A stretch of DNA of 64,000 bases from Algoriphagus marincola DSM 16067. GTDB taxonomy: Bacteria > Bacteroidota > Bacteroidia > Cytophagales > Cyclobacteriaceae. Below, piece after piece: positions 44,497 to 53,009 of this stretch (positions are counted from its first letter, which is position 1; the number at the start of each line of letters is the position of its first letter). Below the pieces are notes generated by a model. It had not been told where the DNA came from and searched no databases. It saw nothing but the letters and a program-made list of their open reading frames with translations. The stretch is taken from NCBI RefSeq assembly GCF_000429405.1, contig NZ_KE386899.1:125296-189295 (forward strand), given 5' to 3'. The position numbers were made by a program, and so were the translations under genes.

Positions 44497-45523
44497 AGAA
44501 TTTTTCTTTTGCTTTTAGTAAAAGTTTGCACTGTTGGTCCAAGCTTAGGCCGGAGAGATCCAGAGAAACCGTTCGATCCTTCGGGTGCTTATCCAACTCA
44601 AATTCGTAGGTTTTGTCATAGTAGATCAAAAGATTTTGGATCCATTTTGTGTGTTCTCCTGCATCTATTGCATCCAAAGCTTCCTGCGTTCGAAGTCCTC
44701 CCAGTTTCTTTTGCAGTCTCAGGACGGCCTTTTTCAGGGAATCCTGAGGTAGCTCTGCATACTCACTTGCAATGTGAGTGGTCCGCTCTTCCAGCGATTT
44801 TTGAATATCGATGTGTGGGCTGCTTTTCATCTCTTCGAAAAATGCATCCGGAAGGATAATCCGGCCGATTCTTCGGCTTTCGTTTTCTACCCAAATGGCT
44901 TTTTCCCCAACAAAAGGCAGGAGTTCTTCAGCCAGTAAATTTTCAAATTGCTCTACGGTAGGCTGGGGAGGCTGTCCGATTCCGCCAAAGGAAGAACCTT
45001 TATGATTGGCCAAGTCCTCCAAGTCGACTACTTGCTCTTGAGATGATTTGAGCAATTGAAGTAAAAGGGTTTTTGCGGTTCCGGTTTTGCCACCCAAAAC
45101 GATGAGCTTTCTGCTTTTTCGGACTTCTTCGAAAGTAAAGGTCCGGTAGGTTTTGTATCCTCCTTTGATACGGAAAATTTCAAATCCGACCATTTCTAAT
45201 AGCCAGGATAAAATCTGACTGCGCATTCCGCCCCGCCAACAGTAAAGGATTATCTTTCTTTCGGGAAATTTTTCAATCGCAGCTTTTTGAATTTGATGAA
45301 ATCGAGGTCCCACCAACTCAAAACCTTTCAGTGTTGCAGCCTCACTGCCCTTTTCCTTGTAAAGTGTTCCGACGATTTTTCGCTCTTGATCATTCAGAAT
45401 GGGTAGATTGATAGCTCTGGGAATATGGCTTTGCGCAAACTCCCCCTCGCTTCTAGCATCGACAATGGGTAGGCTTTTGCGAAGCTCAAAAAAATCAGAA
45501 AGCGTAATCAGCGTTTCGTTCAT
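44489..45523 (-). CDS. mnmH: tRNA 2-selenouridine synthase
   Basis: Converts 2-thiouridine at the wobble position of tRNA to 2-selenouridine. The 344-residue product (start at the ATG ending 45523, preferred over an in-frame ATG 17 codons upstream) has an N-terminal rhodanese domain with the catalytic cysteine in CWRGGMRS (Cys95) and a C-terminal P-loop domain, GGKTGTAKT (144-152), in which the glycine before the lysine is alanine. Paired with selD, with an 8-base overlap. Confidence 0.93.
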   Translation of the reverse strand: MNETLITLSDFFELRKSLPIVDARSEGEFAQSHIPRAINLPILNDQERKIVGTLYKEKGSEAATLKGFELVGPRFHQIQKAAIEKFPERKIILYCWRGGMRSQILSWLLEMVGFEIFRIKGGYKTYRTFTFEEVRKSRKLIVLGGKTGTAKTLLLQLLKSSQEQVVDLEDLANHKGSSFGGIGQPPQPTVEQFENLLAEELLPFVGEKAIWVENESRRIGRIILPDAFFEEMKSSPHIDIQKSLEERTTHIASEYAELPQDSLKKAVLRLQKKLGGLRTQEALDAIDAGEHTKWIQNLLIYYDKTYEFELDKHPKDRTVSLDLSGLSLDQQCKLLLKAKEKFYE

Positions 45524-45537
45524 AGACCTACGAAGAT

Positions 45538-45569
45538 AAAAAAATGCCACCGAATCACTCCGGTGGCAT
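45538..45569 (-). terminator. Intrinsic terminator after trxA
   Basis: 9-bp stem (45544-45552 with 45561-45569) with an 8-base loop; in the minus direction the stem is followed by a run of seven T. Confidence 0.85.
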
Positions 45570-45590
45570 CTCAAATACTTGAAGTAGAAA

Positions 45591-45911
45591 TTAGAGTTGA
45601 GCTTCTAATTTCTGACTAAGGATAGCTTTAGGTACTGCGCCTACTTGCTTGTCTACAATCTGCCCGTCTTTGAAGAATAGAAGGGTAGGAATAGAGCGAA
45701 TGCCAAATGCCTGTGCTACGCTTGGATTGGAATCTACATCCACTTTTCCAATGACAGCTTTGCCTTCGTAGTCTCCTGCGAGCTCTTCTACGATAGGTCC
45801 GATCATTTTACAAGGTCCGCACCACTCTGCCCAGAAATCCACTAGGATTGGTTTTTCTGATTTGATGACTTCTTCAAAATTTGCGTCAGTAATTTCTATT
45901 GCTTTTGCCAT
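45591..45911 (-). CDS. trxA: Thioredoxin
   Basis: A 106-residue cytosolic disulfide reductase with the active site WCGPC (30-34) in VDFWAEWCGPCK, the cis-proline segment GIRSIPTLLFF and conserved Asp24-like residue in ILVDFW. Normal length. Single gene with its own promoter and terminator, situated between dnaE and mnmH. Confidence 0.96.
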   Translation of the reverse strand: MAKAIEITDANFEEVIKSEKPILVDFWAEWCGPCKMIGPIVEELAGDYEGKAVIGKVDVDSNPSVAQAFGIRSIPTLLFFKDGQIVDKQVGAVPKAILSQKLEAQL

Positions 45912-45942
45912 TATTTGATGTGTTTAGTTCGGTTCAATCTTT

Positions 45943-45975
45943 CAAATATATCAGAGAAAGTCTATGTATCTTCAA
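45943..45975 (-). promoter_or_regulatory. Bacteroidota-type promoter of trxA
   Basis: Minus-strand TATATTTG (45943-45950) matches the -7 box, and a TTG (45973-45975) lies 22 bases further upstream; the start codon is 31 bases downstream. Confidence 0.5.
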
Positions 45976-46030
45976 TAAGTTCAAATTGTGTTTAAAAAAT
46001 TCTCTATGAGTCATAGTCAGACTTTTACAA

Positions 46031-49000
46031 TTACTCACTCATGATCTTATAGACGATGTCAGGGATCGTTTGTAGTTCCTTAATCAGCTCTTCACTAGGG
46101 TCGATTAGGAAGCGCTTCGAAAAGAGCTCCAGACTGATATTTTCTCGTCGGTCAATGACGTTGAAATAAAGCTTTGCTTCCCCTTTGTACTTTTGGGTAA
46201 TGGATTCTAGCTTTTCCATTAGATCATAATTCAGGTCATCCAAGTCAATGTTGACGCGAAGCCCTTTGACCATTTTGGACCGAACCTCAGAGAGTAACAT
46301 GACGGATGAAATCTTAAACTCCAATTCGTCGGGATTCCACTTCTTCGGACTGACTCCGCCCTTCACAAAGAGGTACCAGCCTTTCATGAAATACTCTTTG
46401 AATTTCACATAATCCTCTCCGAAAAGGTAGAAAGTAAAGCCTCCCTGATAGTCTTCCAAGGTTAGTGTCCCAAAAGGCTTCCCATTTTTGGTAGTACGAT
46501 GGGCAAAGTCAGTGACTGCACCGGCAAGGTTGATATCCTTTTTGCTTTGCAAAGCAGGGAGATCGTTGAGTTCCGACAGACTACAGTTGGTGAAAGACTC
46601 AATCTCCAATTTGTACTGATCGAGTGGGTGACCTGAAATGTAAAGCCCGACCACTTCTTTTTCGATATTCAGCTGCTGAAGCTGGGAGAAAGGCTCCATC
46701 GGAGAAACCGAAGGCACAGGCACGTCCATTCCTCCGCCTGCTCCGCCGAAAAGACTTACTTGCGAGCTTTCTTTTTCCTGTTGTAGGCGTTGGGCATACT
46801 TGGTTGCTTTCTCGATCAGGGTGATGTCGCCTTCAGGAGCCTCGAGGTATTGGCGGCGATGGTACTCCGGAAAGCAATCAAAGCTTCCTGCCATTGCCAA
46901 AGCTTCCATCGTTTTCTTGTTAAGCACTTTTGGGTTCACCCGCTTCGCAAATTCAAAGAAGGAAGTATAAAGTCCATTCTTTTCACGCTCAAGAATGATT
47001 TCTTCTACCGCAGCACCACCAGCCCCCTTGATCGCAGCCATTCCAAATCGGATTTCACCATCTTTGTTTACCGTAAAGCCACCTTTGGATTCGTTGACAT
47101 CTGGTCCCAAAACAGGAATTCCCATCCGCTTACACTCCTCCATGAAGAAAGTCACCTGCGTGATATCGTTCATGTTGTTGCTGAGGACAGAAGCCATGTA
47201 TTCTGCCGGATAGTGCGCCTTGAGATAGGCCGTCTGATAGGCTACCCAAGCATAGCAGGTCGAGTGGGATTTATTGAAGGCATAGGAGGCAAAAGCTTCC
47301 CAGTCTGTCCAGATTTTCTCCAACTTTTTAGGCTCATGGCCTTTTGCAGCTGCCTGCTCGATAAATTTGGGTTTCATTTTATCGAGGACATCTTTCTGCT
47401 TCTTACCCATGGCCTTTCGAAGTACGTCGGCCTCACCTTTGGTGAAATCAGCCAATTTTTGCGAAAGCAACATCACTTGCTCTTGGTAGACTGTAATTCC
47501 GTAGGTCTCCTCGAGATACTCTTGCATATCATCGAGGTCATAGCTGATTTCTTTTTTGCCATGCTTTCGATCGATAAATTCGGGAATGTAGGCCAAAGGT
47601 CCGGGACGATAGAGGGCGTTCATCGCGATCAAATCGGCAAATGCAGTTGGTTTCAGTTCCCGCATATACTTTTGCATACCAGCGGATTCGTACTGGAAAA
47701 TCCCGACTGTTTCACCCCGCTGAAAAAGCTCATAAGTCTTCTGGTCGTCTATCGGAAAAGCATCTGCATCAAGCTGAATCCCATGCCGTTCCTTCACGAT
47801 TTTGATCGCATCCTTGATCAGCGTGAGAGTTTTGAGTCCCAAAAAGTCCATTTTGAGCAAGCCAGCTGACTCTACTACGGAGTTGTCAAACTGGGTACAA
47901 ACCATCTCAGAATCCTTGGCCAAGGCTACCGGAACAAAATTGGTGATGTCGTCCGGCGTGATGATGACACCACAGGCGTGAATTCCTACATTTCGGACAG
48001 AGCCTTCCAATACGGTAGCTTGATTCACTGTTTTGGCAGAATCATCCTGACCCTGCGCGATTTTCAGTAGTTCTTCGGCTTTTTGGATCAGTTCACCCTG
48101 GCCCTTCAGTTTATCCGCCAAGGCAGATTTATTTTTAGCCAACTCAAAAAGCACTTTCAATTTCAAGTCAGGGACTAAGTTTGCCAGTCGGCCTGCTTCC
48201 TGGAGGGGCAAGTTCAAAACTCTCGCCGTGTCTCGGATGGCTGATTTGGCGGCCATGGTACCGTAGGTGATGATTTGGGCTACCTGATTGGAACCGTATT
48301 TTTTGATCACATAGTCGATGACCCGTCCACGACCTTCATCATCAAAGTCAATATCAATATCGGGAAGGGATACCCGATCCGGATTTAGGAATCTCTCAAA
48401 AAGGAGATCATACTCGATGGGATCCACATTCGTGATTCCAATACAATAAGCAACGGCTGATCCTGCTGCCGAACCCCGACCTGGACCGACTGATACGCCC
48501 ATATCCCGAGCTGCTCGGGTAAAGTCCTGCACAATCAAAAAGTAACCCGGATAGCCTGTTCGCTCGATAGTCTCCAATTCGAAATCCAGGCGCTCTTGAA
48601 TTTCCGGCGTGATTTCACTATATCGTTTTTTAGCTCCTTCATAAGTCAGGTGACGAAGAAAAGCATTTTCTCCTCGCTTGCCACCGTCCACTTCATCCTG
48701 AGGGTCTTTGAATTCCTCAGGGATGTCAAATTTTGGAAGTAGTACTTCTCGGGCAAGCTTGTAGGCTTCTATTTTTTCGACAATCTCGTGCGTACATTCG
48801 ATGGCTTCTGGAAGATCGGCGAAAAGCTTTTTCATCTCCTCAGGAGACTTAAGGTAAAATTCATCGTTGGGAAGTCCATATCGATATTCCCTTCCTCGCT
48901 TTCCGATGTATTTCTTCGGCTTTTCCACCAATTCACCGTCTTTCACACAAAGCAAAATATCATGCGCTTTAGCATCTGCTTTGTCATTGTAATAGGTGTT

Positions 49001-50323
49001 GTTTGCTGCGAAATACTTCACATTGTATTTGCGGGCAAATTCTAAAAGTACTTCATTGACTTTTTCCTCCTCAGGAATCCCGTGTCGGTTGAGCTCGACG
49101 TAGAAATCCTCTCCAAACTGCTCTTTCCACCAGATGAAAGCTTCCTCAGCCTGCGTCTCGCCCACATTCAAAATCAAAAAAGGAATCTCTCCCCAGAGAC
49201 CGCCAGTGGTCGCGATGAGATCGCTTTTGTACTGCACAAGTACTTCTTTGTCAATTCTTGGGAGGTAATAAAAACCCTCAATATTGGCGTATGAGGCTAG
49301 TTTGGCGAGATTGTGATAACCAGCCTTATTTTTGGCTAGTAGGACCGTTTGGTATCCATCATCCTTGTTGGATTTGTTTTTTCGATCCCGACATAGGTTG
49401 AATTCACAGCCGATAATGGGTTTAATATCTGCGGCCATGGCAGATTTCACAAAATTGAAGGCTCCCATCATATTGCCATGATCAGTCATAGCGATGGCAG
49501 GCATATTCATGGACTTTGCCTTGGCGATCAGGGCGGGGATTTCCGACGTAGCCTGTAGAACTGAATACTGGGTATGAACATGGAGATGTGTAAAAGGTAC
49601 ATCGACCAATTCAGAGATATCCGCTTTGCCGGCTTGCTTCAGAACTTCCTTGGCTGCAACTTTCTGTTCGTCTTTAGCCTGAGCGAAATTTGCTTCGGCC
49701 AGATCGGGCGCTTCATAGACGACTTCCTGGATGCTGATACCTTCCTCGGGCTTTTGTACTCCATGGGTTATCAAGCCAAAGAAACAGCGTGCCGTAGCAT
49801 CTACATCATAGGCGGCATCGTGCGCATCGCCAAAGCCTTTTCCAAATAGTTTTTGATGCAATTCAGTGAGGGTAGGCCATTTGAATTTTCCGCCTTTACC
49901 TCCAGGAATCGCACAGAATTCGGTAGAAATATCCTTCGTGTCCAACTGATTGGCTGTCAAAGGCATGCCAAGCTCAGCACGGATAAATTCAGACCCGACC
50001 ACGTTAATATCAAATTCGATATTATGACCGACCAGATGCTTGGCCTCAGCTACATCCTTCTCAAAAATCGCCAAAACCTCTTTCAGGTCATGTCCTTCAG
50101 CGAGAGCTCGCTTGGTCGAAATCCCGTGAACTTTCTCAGCATTATAAGGTATAGTAAAGCCCTCTGGCTTGACAATGTAATTGTGATTGGATATCAGTTT
50201 ACCCTTAGCATCATGCAGTTGCCAAGCCAACTGGACCAGGCGGGGCCAGTTGTCCAAATCGGACATGGGAGCATTGTAATCGCGGGGTAAACCGGTGGTT
50301 TCGGTATCGAAAATAATATACAT
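46031..50323 (-). CDS. dnaE: DNA polymerase III alpha subunit fused to an N-terminal DnaQ-type exonuclease
   Basis: Replicative polymerase of 1430 residues. Residues 1 to about 190 form a DEDDh 3'-5' exonuclease (Asp6 and Glu8 in DTETTG, Asp105 in GHNIEFD, His168 and Asp173 in HDAAYD), a domain that is a separate epsilon subunit in E. coli. A linker leads to the PHP domain (HLHVHT at about 246-251, TDHGN), then the polymerase core with GPGRGSAAGS and the catalytic PDIDIDF (about 650-660), helix-hairpin-helix and C-terminal OB fold (LAGAVTDFAHRTTKNGKPFGT reduced to its core). E. coli DnaE is 1160 residues, the difference being the exonuclease. Confidence 0.96.
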   Translation of the reverse strand: MYIIFDTETTGLPRDYNAPMSDLDNWPRLVQLAWQLHDAKGKLISNHNYIVKPEGFTIPYNAEKVHGISTKRALAEGHDLKEVLAIFEKDVAEAKHLVGHNIEFDINVVGSEFIRAELGMPLTANQLDTKDISTEFCAIPGGKGGKFKWPTLTELHQKLFGKGFGDAHDAAYDVDATARCFFGLITHGVQKPEEGISIQEVVYEAPDLAEANFAQAKDEQKVAAKEVLKQAGKADISELVDVPFTHLHVHTQYSVLQATSEIPALIAKAKSMNMPAIAMTDHGNMMGAFNFVKSAMAADIKPIIGCEFNLCRDRKNKSNKDDGYQTVLLAKNKAGYHNLAKLASYANIEGFYYLPRIDKEVLVQYKSDLIATTGGLWGEIPFLILNVGETQAEEAFIWWKEQFGEDFYVELNRHGIPEEEKVNEVLLEFARKYNVKYFAANNTYYNDKADAKAHDILLCVKDGELVEKPKKYIGKRGREYRYGLPNDEFYLKSPEEMKKLFADLPEAIECTHEIVEKIEAYKLAREVLLPKFDIPEEFKDPQDEVDGGKRGENAFLRHLTYEGAKKRYSEITPEIQERLDFELETIERTGYPGYFLIVQDFTRAARDMGVSVGPGRGSAAGSAVAYCIGITNVDPIEYDLLFERFLNPDRVSLPDIDIDFDDEGRGRVIDYVIKKYGSNQVAQIITYGTMAAKSAIRDTARVLNLPLQEAGRLANLVPDLKLKVLFELAKNKSALADKLKGQGELIQKAEELLKIAQGQDDSAKTVNQATVLEGSVRNVGIHACGVIITPDDITNFVPVALAKDSEMVCTQFDNSVVESAGLLKMDFLGLKTLTLIKDAIKIVKERHGIQLDADAFPIDDQKTYELFQRGETVGIFQYESAGMQKYMRELKPTAFADLIAMNALYRPGPLAYIPEFIDRKHGKKEISYDLDDMQEYLEETYGITVYQEQVMLLSQKLADFTKGEADVLRKAMGKKQKDVLDKMKPKFIEQAAAKGHEPKKLEKIWTDWEAFASYAFNKSHSTCYAWVAYQTAYLKAHYPAEYMASVLSNNMNDITQVTFFMEECKRMGIPVLGPDVNESKGGFTVNKDGEIRFGMAAIKGAGGAAVEEIILEREKNGLYTSFFEFAKRVNPKVLNKKTMEALAMAGSFDCFPEYHRRQYLEAPEGDITLIEKATKYAQRLQQEKESSQVSLFGGAGGGMDVPVPSVSPMEPFSQLQQLNIEKEVVGLYISGHPLDQYKLEIESFTNCSLSELNDLPALQSKKDINLAGAVTDFAHRTTKNGKPFGTLTLEDYQGGFTFYLFGEDYVKFKEYFMKGWYLFVKGGVSPKKWNPDELEFKISSVMLLSEVRSKMVKGLRVNIDLDDLNYDLMEKLESITQKYKGEAKLYFNVIDRRENISLELFSKRFLIDPSEELIKELQTIPDIVYKIMSE

Positions 50324-50521
50324 ACAGCACAGAGAATTGAGGCTTCAAATTAGGTCATTTGAAGGATGCAAAAAAGTGATGCGGCGGGAATTGTCAGGGA
50401 AAGATTGTATTAAATAGACAGTGAATCAGAATTTACTCTCTAATCGAAATTTGAGAAAATTCAAGTGTGCTTAAGAAACAAAAGCAGGGTCTATTTTTTA
50501 AACTTTCAACAATACATAAAC

Positions 50522-51166
50522 CTACCTTTTATCCTCCCAAGGCATATAGACCACCTTTTTGGTCTCAAAAAAATCTTCCTTGAAATAGTCGCTTAAGTGG
50601 TAGGTTACATAGGATTTGCCTGTTTCCTCCATTTCCTCATCCACATCGCCTCCTTTGAGGTAAAGGATACCATTGGGGAATTCATTAAAATCCTCTCGCT
50701 TGATTTTTCCTTTGACCCAAGGATAAAAATTGACCATACGAGTGACGGCACGGCTGATCACAAAATCATATTTCCTTACTAATGTCTCCGCCCGGGCTTG
50801 TTGGGCTTCTACATTACTCAGTTTGAGAGCTCGGACAATCTCTTTGACCACGGTAATTTTCTTTCCGATGGAATCCACCAAATGAAAATGGGTGTCAGGG
50901 AAAAGAATGGCTAATGGGATTCCAGGAAACCCTCCGCCCGTACCGATATCAAGCACTTTCGTGCCTGGCTGAAATCCCATCACTTTTGCAATCCCCAATG
51001 AGTGTAGGACATGATGGATGTAAAACTGATCCATGTCCTTTCGGCTGATTACATTGATTTTGGAATTCCAATCTTCGTATAGCTCTTGTAAGCGATCGAA
51101 TTGCTCGATTTGCTTTTCGGTCAGGTTAGGAAAGTAGGAAAGAATCAGCTGGGTGCCGGAGTTCAT
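50522..51166 (-). CDS. rsmG: 16S rRNA (guanine527-N7)-methyltransferase
   Basis: SAM-dependent methyltransferase modifying G527 of 16S rRNA. The 214-residue product has the SAM-binding segment VLDIGTGGGFPGIPLAI, FHLVDSIGKKITVVKEI, and DFVISRAVTRM, all typical of RsmG/GidB. The start codon shares one base with the stop of the upstream sigma factor gene, so translation is probably coupled. Confidence 0.95.
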   Translation of the reverse strand: MNSGTQLILSYFPNLTEKQIEQFDRLQELYEDWNSKINVISRKDMDQFYIHHVLHSLGIAKVMGFQPGTKVLDIGTGGGFPGIPLAILFPDTHFHLVDSIGKKITVVKEIVRALKLSNVEAQQARAETLVRKYDFVISRAVTRMVNFYPWVKGKIKREDFNEFPNGILYLKGGDVDEEMEETGKSYVTYHLSDYFKEDFFETKKVVYMPWEDKR

Positions 51167-51777
51167 TAGATGTGTTTTTGCTTGCCTGAGGCGATTTCAT
51201 ATAATAGTTCCCGGGAGCGGTGCAATTGTGCCTTGACCGTTCCGAGTGGCTTTTCGAGTTCTTGGGCGATCTCTTCATAGGAAAGCTCATCAAAGTACCG
51301 AAGTTGTACGAGTTTTCGGTATTTCGCAGGTAGCTTATCGACAAAAATCCTGACCATTTCGATCCGCTGAGACTTGATGAATTCGTCTTGAGGATTGTTG
51401 TCATCATCTTCCACATCGATGGTTACTGAGTTGCCGCTGTCATCGGACATGGTGGTATTGAGGCTCATGGTTTTGAGCTTTTTCTTACGGATAAAATCGA
51501 TGGCATTATTGGTGGCAATCCTGAAAAGCCAGGTGGAAAAAGTATAGTCTTTCTTAAATCGATGTAGGTTTTTGAAGGCTTTGGCAAATGCCTCCATGGT
51601 CAAATCTTCAGCATCATCGGCATCTCGGATCATCTTGAGGATCATGAAGTAAACAGCCTTCTTGTACCGCTTCATCAAAGCTGCATAAGCTTGCTGATCC
51701 TTTTCCTCTACGGCTTGATCGATTAGATCGAAGTCTTCGAGCGCTTTCTTAGAAAATCCACGTTGGTTTAGTTCCAT
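51166..51777 (-). CDS. RNA polymerase sigma factor, ECF-type sigma-70 family
   Basis: A 203-residue alternative sigma factor: region 2 (DAEDLTMEAFAKAFKNLHRFK, STWLFRIATNNAIDFIRKKK) and region 4 (LPAKYRKLVQLRYFDELSYE, EIAQELEKPLGTVKAQLHRSR) are complete. An acidic linker (DVEDDDNNPQDE) joins them. I use the ATG ending 51777, 14 codons inside the longer frame, because the extra residues are unlike sigma region 1 and overlap the glycosyltransferase gene. No anti-sigma factor gene is adjacent; the neighbours are rsmG and a glycosyltransferase, so target genes are unknown. Confidence 0.92.
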   Translation of the reverse strand: MELNQRGFSKKALEDFDLIDQAVEEKDQQAYAALMKRYKKAVYFMILKMIRDADDAEDLTMEAFAKAFKNLHRFKKDYTFSTWLFRIATNNAIDFIRKKKLKTMSLNTTMSDDSGNSVTIDVEDDDNNPQDEFIKSQRIEMVRIFVDKLPAKYRKLVQLRYFDELSYEEIAQELEKPLGTVKAQLHRSRELLYEIASGKQKHI

Positions 51778-52901
51778 TTGATGTCCTTTGACTGATGGGA
51801 TATTGGTCCCAAAATCCAAAAATAACCTAAATACAAAAAGTCATTGATTAAGGTGTTTGATGGATTTTTTTGACCATTGAGATTTCTGTTGGCCTTGGAA
51901 AATACCCAAGCGAGTAACAGAAGCCTCATGAGAAATATACCGAAAACGATCGCAATTTGTTCCCATTTCTGCTCCAAAGCCAAATAAATAAATAAACCTA
52001 TGGCCCCAACCCAGAATAAAAGGTGGGAAAAGGCATACCAACCGATTTTTAGCTTGTGTTGCGTCAAATAGTGCTTTCCGATATTTAAATGTCTTTTTTT
52101 CTGAGAAAAGTAATCTTTCCAGTTCTCTTTGGGAATAGAAATAGTCCTTGCATCAGCATCCAAAACCGCACGGGTGTTTTTTCCGGTGGCATAACGGTTT
52201 ATCAATAGGTCATCGTCACCGCCTTCGAAATGCCAAAGGTCTTTGAAAGCTTTGATTTCCATGAAAAAACTACGCCGGTAGCAAAGATTTCTCCCTACTC
52301 CCATAAATGGGCTTTTCCACTTGGCAAAGGATAGATACAAAAGCGCAGTTTTGAGCGTTTCGAATTGTATCCATCGGTTTAGGAATCCCTTTTGCTGCTC
52401 ATAGCCGGCATACCCAATCGAAAAGGTCATATTTTGATTTCTAACGGGCTGGGTCATTTTACGAATCCACTGATCGGAGGTAGGTATACAATCTGCATCG
52501 GTCAATAAGATGACGTCGTTTTTGGCCACTTTGATACCGAGAGTAAGCGCATATTTTTTAGAGGTGACATGATCGGGAGTATACTTTACTGTGACCGTAC
52601 GGAGTTTGGGATACTGACTCATCAGGTCTTCCAAAAGACGCCCTGTTCTATCCCTACTTCGATCATTGATCACCAAGACATCAAAGTTGGGGTAATCCTG
52701 CTCAAATAGTATGGGGATGAGCCGTTTTAGATTTTTGAATTCATTGTGTGCGGCGATCACAACTGTGACACCTTCAGTATTTTCAGAATTACTGTCTGGT
52801 TTTGCCTTGAAGAAAGCGACCTTCCCAAATATGGGTAACAAATAAATCAGCTGAATAAAAAAGCCAAGTCCAAATAAAATCCAGAGTAAAAGAAGGGCCA
52901 T
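51768..52901 (-). CDS. Membrane glycosyltransferase, family 2
   Basis: A 377-residue inner-membrane protein: one N-terminal helix (about 1-22), a GT-A domain with VVIAAHNEFKNLKRLIPIL, VLVINDRSRDRTG and the metal-binding LTDADCIP, followed by EGGDDDLLINRYA and two to three C-terminal helices. Processive or lipid-linked glycosyl transfer in envelope synthesis is likely; the sugar is unknown. Its end overlaps the sigma factor start by 10 bases. On the minus strand a TATATTTG box (52918-52925) lies 17 bases before the start. Confidence 0.88.
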   Translation of the reverse strand: MALLLLWILFGLGFFIQLIYLLPIFGKVAFFKAKPDSNSENTEGVTVVIAAHNEFKNLKRLIPILFEQDYPNFDVLVINDRSRDRTGRLLEDLMSQYPKLRTVTVKYTPDHVTSKKYALTLGIKVAKNDVILLTDADCIPTSDQWIRKMTQPVRNQNMTFSIGYAGYEQQKGFLNRWIQFETLKTALLYLSFAKWKSPFMGVGRNLCYRRSFFMEIKAFKDLWHFEGGDDDLLINRYATGKNTRAVLDADARTISIPKENWKDYFSQKKRHLNIGKHYLTQHKLKIGWYAFSHLLFWVGAIGLFIYLALEQKWEQIAIVFGIFLMRLLLLAWVFSKANRNLNGQKNPSNTLINDFLYLGYFWILGPISHQSKDIKWN

Positions 52902-52917
52902 AGTTTTTTGTGCTCGG

Positions 52918-52925
52918 CAAATATA
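52918..52925 (-). promoter_or_regulatory. Putative -7 box for the glycosyltransferase-sigma-rsmG unit
   Basis: Minus-strand TATATTTG, 17 bases before the glycosyltransferase start; no clear -33 element. Confidence 0.4.
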
Positions 52926-52970
52926 AAATCAATTTCAGCATTCGTTTAGGAATAAAGAGATAATTTTGTC

Positions 52971-52978
52971 TAGGCTCT
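52971..52978 (+). promoter_or_regulatory. Putative -7 box of tgt
   Basis: TAATTTTG matches TAnnTTTG, 31 bases before the tgt start, with a weak TTTA about 22 bases upstream. Divergent from the glycosyltransferase box 45 bases away. Confidence 0.4.
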
Positions 52979-53009
52979 TGTTTGGCCGACGAATCAAAAT
53001 AATCCTTCG

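Noticed and set aside
46790-47869. A 359-codon open frame on the plus strand
   Set aside because: It is antisense to the conserved core of dnaE, with no recognisable domain; the open frame is a by-product of the coding bias on the other strand.
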